Below are positions 1-6,147 of a stretch of 7,445 bases of DNA, one piece after another. A program made the translations under genes and the position numbers. Source of the stretch: an uncultured bacterium (GTDB lineage: Bacteria; Planctomycetota; Uabimicrobiia; Uabimicrobiales; JABWCH01); assembly GCA_938003875.1 (NCBI GenBank), contig CALKWO010000185.1:1-7445 (forward strand), written 5' to 3'. Positions within the stretch are counted from its first letter, which is position 1. Each line of letters starts with the position of its first letter. Under the pieces are notes generated by a model. It ran no database searches. It was not told the origin of the DNA and saw only the letters and a list, made by a program, of their open reading frames with translations.

Positions 1-27
1 AGCAGATGCTATTATCATAGCACTGCT
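1..27. other. Stem-loop at the window edge
   Basis: Bases 1-5 (agcag) pair with 23-27 (ctgct) and 7-12 (tgctat) pair with 17-22 (atagca). This gives an 11-bp stem with one bulged base (position 6) and a four-base loop. It lies about 86 bases past the kinase stop codon, in the direction of transcription. No T-run is visible on the minus-strand side because the window ends there, so it could be a terminator, part of a repeat, or the edge of a neighbouring feature. The pairing is seen directly; any function is a guess. Confidence 0.4.
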
Positions 28-70
28 CATCTGGCACAGGAAAAATTTGCTAAGTTATCTATAGGCATTT

Positions 71-102
71 TATAAATAAGGCTGTGATCACAGAAAACCT
101 TA
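71..102 (-). terminator. Possible terminator of the hybrid kinase gene
   Basis: Read on the minus strand, TAAGG (102-98) and CCTTA (81-77) form an outer stem around a TTTT bulge and the perfect 12-bp palindrome CTGTGATCACAG (93-82). A T-rich stretch (TTTATA) follows. It starts about 11 bases after the kinase TGA stop at 115-113, which suits an intrinsic terminator. The interrupted stem and short T-tract make it weak. Confidence 0.35.
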
Positions 103-112
103 GAATAGGATT

Positions 113-3100
113 TCATGAAGCAAAAGATTTTTCGTTTTTGCATTCCCAGACAATTTTTTTGACCTGCTCTATGAGTCTTGTTGGTTCTATGGGCTTGGGG
201 ATATATCCTTTGCATCCTACCTGGAAGGCTTTTTCCTTAAATTTCGTTGTGCTGAAGGCACTACATGCAATGATAATGGTTTCCGATAGCTCAGGAATGT
301 TTTTGATAGCCAGGGTAGATTCAAATCCATCCATATCAGGCATAGCCAGGTCCATAAGAATTACATGGGGCCTTTTCTCTCTCGCTATTTCGATAGCCTC
401 TTTCCCTGAACTCGCAGCAAACATGGTATAGCCTGTTCCAGAAAAAATTTCCCCCAAAAGATTTCGGTTTACTTCGTTATCGTCTACGATCAAGATGGAA
501 TCCCAGCCTCCCATTTCCACATAGTGAATGAGTTCCTCTTTCTCCAGAGAAGAAAGGAATACAGGTATATGGGATAAAGCAGGCTCTTCTTTGCATGCCT
601 TTGCCATTTCAGGAGTCGCCACTATAGCCCATACAAGGTTAGTAGAAGCCTTTTCTATACATTGTTGGATGCTATGTACTTCTACAATTTCTAGTGGTAA
701 CAAGGAAAGGGCATCTTGTAGATCGGCAATCTTTTCTTTCTCTGCCAAAAAGAGAACCAATGCTTTGGGCAATACAGCAATTTTGGCATCTTCCAGAATA
801 TTTTTTTTACTGCTTTCCTTCCTATTTTTAGCCATCTCTAGCTGATCCAGGGCTAGTTTAGGAAGCTTTCTTGTCTGTCTTGCCAGCAGGACTTCCTGCT
901 CTTCGATTTTTAAAGGAATGCGCAGCAAAAATTGTGTGCCTTCCTGAAATTTACTTTTTACTTCAACGCTGATACTCAACATATTGCAAAGTTTTTTACA
1001 AATGGCGAGACCTAACCCTGTTCCTCCAAATTTCTTTTTGATAGAGCCATCCATTTGCTTAAAAGATTCAAAAAGAAAACCCACTTTATCTTCAGGAATA
1101 CCACACCCTGTGTCTTCCACTACGACTTCTATTTTTTCCTGTGATCTTCTGGCCTTTATAAAAACATGGCCTTTTTCCGTAAATTTAATAGCATTGCTCA
1201 AAAGGTTGGTGATGATTTGCTTGATTTTGGTATAATCACTCGTTATTTCTGGTAAGTCAGGCTCTATTTCGGATTTCAGGGCAATCTGCTTTTGCAGGAT
1301 CAGCCCTCCTGCTGTTAAAAGACAATTTTCTATGATTTCTGCCATGGCGAACTCTTCCAAAAAAACATCCATTTTTCCTGCTTCTATTTTGGAAAAGTCC
1401 AGAACATCGTTGATGAGCTGCAACAGCGTTCTTGCAGCTTCTTCGGAACGGATGAGATTCTCAAAATGCTGCGGTTTTATGGTACCTCGCAAGGCATTGA
1501 GGGTAAGAGATGTATAGCCTATGATTGCATTCAAGGGCGTTCTTAGCTCATGGCTCATAGAAGCCAGAAATTCGCTTTTATGCTGGTTGGCTTTTTCCAA
1601 CTCCTGGTTTTTTTGGTCTAGTTCTTGCTGCTGCTTGAGAATCTGGTTTTGCTGTTTTTCAATCTCATCGTACTGCCTTTTCAGGTATTCATTTTGTTTT
1701 TCCAGCGATTCGGCCAATTCTGTAGCCTTCTGATAGATCATGGCATTGTTGATGCCAATCGCGAACTGGCTGCTCATTGCAAGAATCTGTTCTATTGTCT
1801 GACTGGAATAACCATAGATACTCCCTAGCACCAAAACACCAAAAAGATTCTCCTGAAAAGCGACAGGCACAAACAGGATTTCTTTGGGATAGATTTTCCC
1901 TAATCCTGTGTCTATTTCCAATAAAGATTCTTTTTCACTGGCTTGCAGATGCAAGTGAGTCTTTTTTTGTGCTACACTGCCTACCAATCCATATCCATAG
2001 GAAATTTTTTGATGCAAAAGATCTGCTCTGGTAATGCCAAAAGCTTTTCTGGAAATAAGACTATTAGAATAAGAATCCATCTGATAGTAGAGGGCTGCCT
2101 GAGATAGGCTAAAGCTGACGATTTCCTCCATACCTGCTGCCAATATTTCTTCGAGATTTTTGGATCGGTTCAGAACTTTTAAAAGCTGGTTGTAGGCTTT
2201 GATAGGCTCCATCTCTCTCATCTCTTCCTTGAGAAGGAGAGTGGTGATTTTATCGGGGATACTTCTGCCTATAATTCTTAGAACCTTTTCTACTTCTCCT
2301 ATCAAAGGACGATTGCTAATAATTCCCAAAAGTCCTAAAGGCTGCCGCTCGCATTCTAGGCAATTCTCTATACTGATTTTGCTTACAGGAGTATTGCATT
2401 CTGCACGGCAAATTGGACTGACAAAATGGTATAAAGAAGGGGATTTGAACTCAAAAGAATGCTCTATTTTATCAGCATAGATCGTAAATTTTGGCAGAGT
2501 CTGTGTTTTAAAAAATTTCTGGTATTCTTTTCCAATCGTCTGCATACAATACTGGATCGGCTCAGAATTTTTTTCAAAGGGGCTTAAAAATAAGACAAAA
2601 AACCGTCCATGTTCCTGAAGAAGAATAAAATAAATTTGCGAGCCAAAAGCACTCGACAATACTGCCAGAGAATCCTGGGCAAGACTCAAAAAATTATGGG
2701 ACTGTTCTACCTGCTTCATGAACTGGTAGTGCAGGTTGTAGGCAAAAAGCTTTTGATAGAGAGAGTCAAAAACATGAGCCAAAGACTCATTTTTCTCTTT
2801 TGGCATTTCTAAGGGAAAAGATTTTACTTTTTTTTCTTGCTTTCGTTCCAGAAAAAATTTGCTGATCTGTTCCATGAGCAAACTAAATTCTGATAGGCCT
2901 TGAGGCTTGACATAATAAGCATCTGCACCCAAAGTATGCGTCCAGTGGAAATACATTTCTTCTTCTTTCCCTGTAAGCATAATAATAGGCGTATCCTGAA
3001 AGTAGTCCAGTGCTTTTAAAAGACGCAGTACCTGGGGGCCATTCAGATAGGGCATATGGATGTCTAAAAGAATACCATCTGGCAATTCTTTATAAGCTTC

Positions 3101-3232
3101 CTCTATGGCTTGTATCCCGTCGAAAGCAGTGACTACATCAAAGCCATGAGCTTCCAAAGTTTTTTTGCCGATTTTAGAGATGGTAGGACTATCTTCTGCC
3201 AGAAGAATTTTTGTTTTAATTTCTTGAATCAT
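113..3232 (-). CDS. Soluble hybrid sensor histidine kinase (REC-GAF-like-GAF-HisKA-HATPase-pseudoREC-REC)
   Basis: 1039 residues, probably a cytoplasmic signalling kinase that autophosphorylates on His561 and passes phosphate to a receiver. Order seen: an N-terminal receiver (about 5-125; acidic E13/D14, phosphoacceptor D57, T87, K109); a GAF-like region (about 180-335) with C275, C279, C291 and C294; a second GAF (about 345-500); a Gln/Glu-rich coiled coil (about 500-552); HisKA with SMSHELRTPLN (H561); HATPase_c with N box N680, G1 DTGCGIP (707-713) and G2 GGTGLGL (736-742); a degenerate receiver (about 818-908) without a phosphoacceptor Asp; and a C-terminal receiver (about 912-1030; D917/D918, D961, S991, K1013). 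No signal peptide or membrane helix is visible, so the signal is probably intracellular or delivered through the N-terminal receiver. The ATG at 3232 is the only sensible start because the receiver begins at once, but no clear Shine-Dalgarno precedes it. The gene lies 309 bases after the biosynthetic operon and has its own promoter. Its input and partners cannot be read from the sequence. Confidence 0.95.
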   Translation of the reverse strand: MIQEIKTKILLAEDSPTISKIGKKTLEAHGFDVVTAFDGIQAIEEAYKELPDGILLDIHMPYLNGPQVLRLLKALDYFQDTPIIMLTGKEEEMYFHWTHTLGADAYYVKPQGLSEFSLLMEQISKFFLERKQEKKVKSFPLEMPKEKNESLAHVFDSLYQKLFAYNLHYQFMKQVEQSHNFLSLAQDSLAVLSSAFGSQIYFILLQEHGRFFVLFLSPFEKNSEPIQYCMQTIGKEYQKFFKTQTLPKFTIYADKIEHSFEFKSPSLYHFVSPICRAECNTPVSKISIENCLECERQPLGLLGIISNRPLIGEVEKVLRIIGRSIPDKITTLLLKEEMREMEPIKAYNQLLKVLNRSKNLEEILAAGMEEIVSFSLSQAALYYQMDSYSNSLISRKAFGITRADLLHQKISYGYGLVGSVAQKKTHLHLQASEKESLLEIDTGLGKIYPKEILFVPVAFQENLFGVLVLGSIYGYSSQTIEQILAMSSQFAIGINNAMIYQKATELAESLEKQNEYLKRQYDEIEKQQNQILKQQQELDQKNQELEKANQHKSEFLASMSHELRTPLNAIIGYTSLTLNALRGTIKPQHFENLIRSEEAARTLLQLINDVLDFSKIEAGKMDVFLEEFAMAEIIENCLLTAGGLILQKQIALKSEIEPDLPEITSDYTKIKQIITNLLSNAIKFTEKGHVFIKARRSQEKIEVVVEDTGCGIPEDKVGFLFESFKQMDGSIKKKFGGTGLGLAICKKLCNMLSISVEVKSKFQEGTQFLLRIPLKIEEQEVLLARQTRKLPKLALDQLEMAKNRKESSKKNILEDAKIAVLPKALVLFLAEKEKIADLQDALSLLPLEIVEVHSIQQCIEKASTNLVWAIVATPEMAKACKEEPALSHIPVFLSSLEKEELIHYVEMGGWDSILIVDDNEVNRNLLGEIFSGTGYTMFAASSGKEAIEIAREKRPHVILMDLAMPDMDGFESTLAIKNIPELSETIIIACSAFSTTKFKEKAFQVGCKGYIPKPIEPTRLIEQVKKIVWECKNEKSFAS

Positions 3233-3265
3233 AGTTTTTATCAGATTTACACTAGTACTTCGGAT

Positions 3266-3294
3266 ATTTTATTGTTATTGTCATACTTTGACAA
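3266..3294 (-). promoter_or_regulatory. Sigma-70-type promoter of the hybrid kinase
   Basis: On the minus strand a -35 TTGTCA (3294-3289) and a -10 TAAAAT (3271-3266) are separated by exactly 17 bases. Each box matches five of six consensus positions. Transcription would start near 3259, giving a leader of about 27 bases before the ATG at 3232. This supports separate expression of the kinase from the upstream operon. The boxes are seen; activity is inferred. Confidence 0.6.
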
Positions 3295-3295
3295 T
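3277..3295. promoter_or_regulatory. Operator-like dyad over the kinase -35 box
   Basis: A perfect 7-bp inverted repeat with a 5-bp spacer, on the minus strand ATTGTCA-AAGTA-TGACAAT. It covers the whole -35 hexamer and part of the spacer, with 12 bp between half-site centres. This size and position are typical of a dimeric repressor site. The regulator is unknown and no transcription factor gene lies in the window. Confidence 0.4.
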
Positions 3296-3472
3296 GTTAA
3301 ATCCAAAATTAAAGAAAAGAGAACCACAGATGAACACAGATAAACACGGATAAAAAATAAAATAATGCCTGATTTTAGAAATTATCAGTGTCCATCCGTG
3401 TTCATCTGTGGTTCAATAAATCTTTAAATTTATATAACCTATTGGGAGACAAGAATCCGAATTTAACATTGT
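3291..3472. repeat. Possible MITE-like unit bounded by 12-bp inverted repeats
   Basis: The 12-mer acaatgttaaat (3291-3302) is matched perfectly by its reverse complement atttaacattgt (3461-3472), enclosing a 182-base unit that itself contains the large hairpin at 3321-3414. Terminal inverted repeats around a non-coding, hairpin-rich core resemble a miniature inverted-repeat element. I see no convincing target-site duplication and no transposase, so mobility is inference. The left end overlaps the kinase -35 box. The unit fills most of the 309-base gap between the operon and the kinase, and no gene is visible there. Confidence 0.4.
3321..3414. repeat. Long inverted repeat built of phased decamers
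   Basis: The left arm (3321-3351, beginning gaaccacagatgaacacaga) and the reverse complement of the right arm (3384-3414) agree at 27 of 31 positions, with a 32-base A/T-rich loop between. Each arm is three consecutive decamers of the form CACAGATGAA / CACAGATAAA / CACGGATAAA (left: 3325-3334, 3335-3344, 3345-3354). Related copies lie at 7121-7244, upstream of the operon. From general memory, such CACAGAT-type repeats recur in intergenic regions of many environmental bacterial genomes; their function is not established. Confidence 0.75.
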
Positions 3473-3477
3473 TAGGA

Positions 3478-3525
3478 TACGTGTTAAGTTTTAATATCTT
3501 GTAAGTAATTATTGCTTAACACGTA
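3478..3525 (-). other. 11-bp stem-loop just after the biosynthetic operon
   Basis: tacgtgttaag (3478-3488) pairs perfectly with cttaacacgta (3515-3525) across a 26-base loop, starting 17 bases past the last stop codon of the operon. The position fits a 3' end structure or factor-dependent termination. However, no T-run follows on the minus strand and the loop is long, so a classical intrinsic terminator is not supported. A protein-binding dyad is an alternative. Confidence 0.35.
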
Positions 3526-3541
3526 CGATGAGTTTAGTGCA

Positions 3542-4291
3542 TTACATACTCTGGTATTTTTTGATGATTTTCTGGAAATCTTCCAGATTGATGGCTCGGT
3601 GCTGGGCTGCCAGAAAATGTCCCAGGAAATTTTCATAAGGGGTGGAGTAGCATTCGTTCATGAGTCTTCTGGCCAGCGTCCAGGAAGACAAGGGTAAGGA
3701 TGCATTGTCTTCCAGATTTTTGCGAATGGCTTGATCTATTTTTTCTACTTCGCATACCTGGCTGATAATACCGTAATGGAATGCTTCCTGTGCCTCTACG
3801 ACTTCTCCCATCATGATTTGCTTTGCTTTTCCTAACCCAACGTATTTTGCCAGACGATATGTTGCCAAACCTGGCAAAAAAGCGTTCCTTACTTCGTTGA
3901 AAGAAAATCTGGCTTTGCTTGTCGCTATTCTTATATCGCAAAGCAAAACAAGCTGGAAACCTCCTCCTATGCATTCCCCTTCTATGCAGCATAGCGTTAT
4001 TTTATTGAGGTTTTCGATTCTATGACACATCTTTTCCCATTTCTGAAAGCCATAAATATCAGGGGGATTTTTGGAAGTTATATCATGCAAATCCAGACCT
4101 GAACAAAAAACATTTTCTTTGCTTCGTAAAATCAAAAATTTAATGTCCGAAGCATCCTCTATAGCATCGAGTGCTTCTGTAAGCTCATTGACCATCTGGA
4201 TATTGATTGCATTCTTTTTTTCGGGACGATGCAGAAATATCGTGATTGCATCTTTTTCTTTTTGTATTTGTAGGGTACTATAGTTTTTCAT
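3542..4291 (-). CDS. Divergent enoyl-CoA hydratase/isomerase-family protein, DpgB-like
   Basis: 249 residues, a soluble crotonase-fold protein and the last gene of the operon. It has the N-terminal HRPEKKNA motif (21-28), the first oxyanion-hole segment FCSGLDL (62-68) and the second GGG segment (109-111). Where canonical hydratases have the first catalytic Glu (GGGxEL) it has Gln113; the second Glu is kept (E133, in FNEVRNA). The segments KWEKMCHRIENL (84-95) and LPGLATYRLAKYVG (139-152) recall DpgB, an auxiliary protein that stimulates DpgA in 3,5-dihydroxyphenylacetyl-CoA formation. That assignment is from memory and moderate. Start choice: the ATG at 4291 has a GAGGA Shine-Dalgarno (4301-4297) five bases upstream. 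An in-frame TTG at 4303 would add four residues but overlaps that site. The start is 19 bases after the dpgA stop, so the two are co-transcribed. Other possibilities are a decarboxylase or isomerase of the crotonase family. Confidence 0.88.
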   Translation of the reverse strand: MKNYSTLQIQKEKDAITIFLHRPEKKNAINIQMVNELTEALDAIEDASDIKFLILRSKENVFCSGLDLHDITSKNPPDIYGFQKWEKMCHRIENLNKITLCCIEGECIGGGFQLVLLCDIRIATSKARFSFNEVRNAFLPGLATYRLAKYVGLGKAKQIMMGEVVEAQEAFHYGIISQVCEVEKIDQAIRKNLEDNASLPLSSWTLARRLMNECYSTPYENFLGHFLAAQHRAINLEDFQKIIKKYQSM

Positions 4292-4296
4292 ATCAT

Positions 4297-4301
4297 TCCT
4301 C
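4297..4301 (-). promoter_or_regulatory. Ribosome binding site that decides the DpgB-like start
   Basis: GAGGA on the minus strand, five bases before the ATG at 4291. It overlaps the alternative TTG codon (4303-4301), which has no comparable site upstream, so the ATG start is preferred. Confidence 0.55.
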
Positions 4302-4310
4302 AAGAAAAAT

Positions 4311-5402
4311 TTACCATACCAATAAAGCTGTCTCTATGGTAGTTCCTGGCCCCATAGTAATAGCCACTCCCAGGTCTCCTTCTTCGATGATCTGCTCTTT
4401 GCAAAGCTCTTTGTAGGAAAACAAAAAAGAGCCAGAAGAGAGGTTTCCAAAATTTTGTAAAATATGCAGTGTATGCCTTACATCATAGTCTGTAAGCCCA
4501 AGATTATACTCAATGGCATCCAGGACTTTTTTTCCGCCAGAATGAACCAGCCAATGTTTGATATGTCTTAGCTTCAGATTGTTTCTCTTTAAAAGACGAG
4601 AAACAGGCTTTTCTATATTCATTCCAATAACATAAGGAATGTCTCTGTCTAAGAAGAAAGACAATTTGTTTTGCTCTAGTTCGAACTTCATGGCTTCTAT
4701 AGATTCTACTATGATATGCGATTCAAAATCCTGAACGATAGGGCCTCTTTTCCATGTATCGCAGTTGTCTTGTCTGACAAGTACAGCAGCCACTCCATCA
4801 CCAAAGAGAGAATTGACAACGGCTGTGTTGATACTTTTGTTATAGACATACGCTGCAGAGCAGATTTCCGTACATACCATAAGAGCATTCTTGCCTGGAT
4901 TGCATCGGGCGAAAGAAACAACAGGGTTTATGGCGTTCAGACCAGCATTACACCCCATTCCCAGAATATCAATACGATGCACATTCTCCCTAAAATTCAT
5001 TTTTTTGATGAGCCGTGCTGTTATCCCAGGACAAAGAAAGCCTGTGCTGCTTACGCAACAAAGGAAATCAATATCTCTTGGGGTAAGATTTACAAGAGAA
5101 AGGCATTCTGTGATGGCCTTCGCTCCAAATTCCTCTGCACCTTGACGATGCTTACGAATCAATTGTTCCTGAGTTTCTTCCTGCATGATACCATCCACTG
5201 GTTCAGGAAGAATCAAGTGCCTGTATTTGATATGACTGTTTTGAAAAAGCCCGACTATAACAGGATTGGTTTCATGGTATATTTTGACAATTTCTTCTTG
5301 AGAATAGCGAGTTCCTGGATTCGCCGTTCCTATAGAAACAATACGCGGGCCATTTTCTGGATAAAGAAAATCTTGTATTCTGTTTTTATTTATCGTATTC
5401 AT
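4311..5402 (-). CDS. dpgA: Type III polyketide synthase, DpgA-type 3,5-dihydroxyphenylacetyl-CoA synthase
   Basis: 363 residues, about the usual length of bacterial chalcone synthase-fold enzymes. DpgA is known to condense four malonyl-CoA and cyclise the tetraketide to 3,5-dihydroxyphenylacetyl-CoA without an acyl carrier protein. The triad is intact: nucleophile Cys151 in DILGMGCNAGLNA, His287 in HWLVHSGGKK and Asn320 in GNLSSGSFLFSY. The C-terminal MGPGTTIE loop (350-357) is also present. The segments LCCVSSTGFLCPG (114-126), TAVVNSLFGDG (193-203) and the run around His287 through DVRHT (307-311) match remembered actinobacterial DpgA more closely than plant-type chalcone synthases or HMG-CoA synthases. 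Its ATG overlaps the preceding gene's stop in an ATGA (5402-5399), indicating translational coupling; no strong Shine-Dalgarno is seen. The two flanking crotonase genes support the DpgA/B/D reading. Neither dpgC nor hpgT is present. The exact product is inferred. Confidence 0.92.
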   Translation of the reverse strand: MNTINKNRIQDFLYPENGPRIVSIGTANPGTRYSQEEIVKIYHETNPVIVGLFQNSHIKYRHLILPEPVDGIMQEETQEQLIRKHRQGAEEFGAKAITECLSLVNLTPRDIDFLCCVSSTGFLCPGITARLIKKMNFRENVHRIDILGMGCNAGLNAINPVVSFARCNPGKNALMVCTEICSAAYVYNKSINTAVVNSLFGDGVAAVLVRQDNCDTWKRGPIVQDFESHIIVESIEAMKFELEQNKLSFFLDRDIPYVIGMNIEKPVSRLLKRNNLKLRHIKHWLVHSGGKKVLDAIEYNLGLTDYDVRHTLHILQNFGNLSSGSFLFSYKELCKEQIIEEGDLGVAITMGPGTTIETALLVW

Positions 5403-6142
5403 TTTTTATTCATTTTCAACTGATAAAGTAATGCTTCTGCAATTCTTTCATAATTAAAGCCTGCATTGAAGTTAGAGCTAGCTTCTATGGCTTTTTTAGC
5501 AAATTCCAGAGCCACAGGGTCTCTCTGTGCAATTTCTTCGCCCCACTTCTGGGCTTTGGACATCAATTCCATAAAGGGGACAATTTCCGTGACAAGACCT
5601 ATACGAAACGCTTCTTCCGCGCTCCAGATTCGACCGCCCAGAATCAATTCTTTTGCTTTTGCCATGCCTAAAAGTTGTGCTAACCTTTGCGTTCCTCCAG
5701 CAGCAGGGATCAAACCGAGCTTAGTTTCTGGAAAGAAAAAACGCGCCTGGTTAGAACTGATTCTAAGGTCACATGCCAGTGCCAGCTCTAATCCTCCTCC
5801 TACTGCTGCCCCATTGATACAAGCCAGTGTGATTTTAGAAGAAGAGGAAATGGCATGAAAGAGTTTAGCACTCTTTAAATTCAAGGCAGAACGATAGTCT
5901 TTCGTCTGCATCTCTTCTAAATCGGCACCAGCGCAAAAAGAACGATTTCCTGCTCCGCATATTACGATCACTCGTATACTATCGTCCGATTCTATTAAAG
6001 GGAGAGTAGAAGAAAAATTATCGAGAAGGCTCTCATTGTAAGCATTTGCTTTTTCTGGGCGATGGAGTTGTATGTATCCGATTGTTCCTTGCTTCCATGC
6101 TCGTAACAATCCACTGTCCAGCAGCCAATCTTTTTTGTCCAT
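5399..6142 (-). CDS. Enoyl-CoA hydratase, canonical active site, DpgD-like by context
   Basis: 247 residues, a soluble crotonase-family enzyme of normal length. Family hallmarks in order: HRPEKANAYN (27-36), the oxyanion segment FCAGADL (69-75), GAAVGGGLELALACD (111-125) with catalytic Glu119, and FPETKLGLIPAAGGTQRL (137-154) with catalytic Glu139. Both glutamates of classical water-adding or water-eliminating hydratases are present, so it is probably an active dehydratase/hydratase on a CoA thioester. Its Gln/Glu-complete site contrasts with the partner at 3542-4291. In the operon it would most plausibly serve dehydration during DpgA product aromatisation (DpgD role), but fatty-acid type hydratases look alike and sequence alone does not settle the substrate. 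A Shine-Dalgarno-like AAGGAAAG (6159-6152) lies within the end of the upstream transacylase gene, nine bases before the ATG. The gap to that gene is five bases. Confidence 0.92.
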   Translation of the reverse strand: MDKKDWLLDSGLLRAWKQGTIGYIQLHRPEKANAYNESLLDNFSSTLPLIESDDSIRVIVICGAGNRSFCAGADLEEMQTKDYRSALNLKSAKLFHAISSSSKITLACINGAAVGGGLELALACDLRISSNQARFFFPETKLGLIPAAGGTQRLAQLLGMAKAKELILGGRIWSAEEAFRIGLVTEIVPFMELMSKAQKWGEEIAQRDPVALEFAKKAIEASSNFNAGFNYERIAEALLYQLKMNKK

Positions 6143-6147
6143 GTATT

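Noticed and set aside
82..93. CRP/FNR-type site (TGTGATCACA)
   Set aside because: CRP half-sites need a 6-bp spacer, which is missing, and the palindrome lies downstream of a gene rather than at a promoter.
84..431. 115-codon plus-strand frame and a 62-codon minus-strand frame at 27-215
   Set aside because: Both overlap the C-terminal receiver of the kinase in other frames and show no domain or convincing ribosome binding site.
3321..3414. CRISPR-like array
   Set aside because: The decamers are contiguous with no unique spacers and form an inverted pair; no cas gene is present.
3633..3992. 119-codon minus-strand frame inside the DpgB-like gene
   Set aside because: It is an out-of-frame shadow of a conserved crotonase sequence and has no motif of its own.
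4301..4303. TTG start for the DpgB-like protein
   Set aside because: It overlaps the GAGGA Shine-Dalgarno that serves the ATG twelve bases downstream and has no ribosome binding site of its own.
4311..5402. HMG-CoA synthase of a beta-branching cassette
   Set aside because: The context suggested it, but the GMGCNAGLNA, HSGGKK and GNLSSGS motifs and the MGPGTTIE ending are those of type III synthases of the DpgA type.
4716..5423. 235-codon open frame on the plus strand
   Set aside because: It is antisense to the DpgA-type gene, whose triad and motifs are unmistakable, and its translation shows no recognisable motif.
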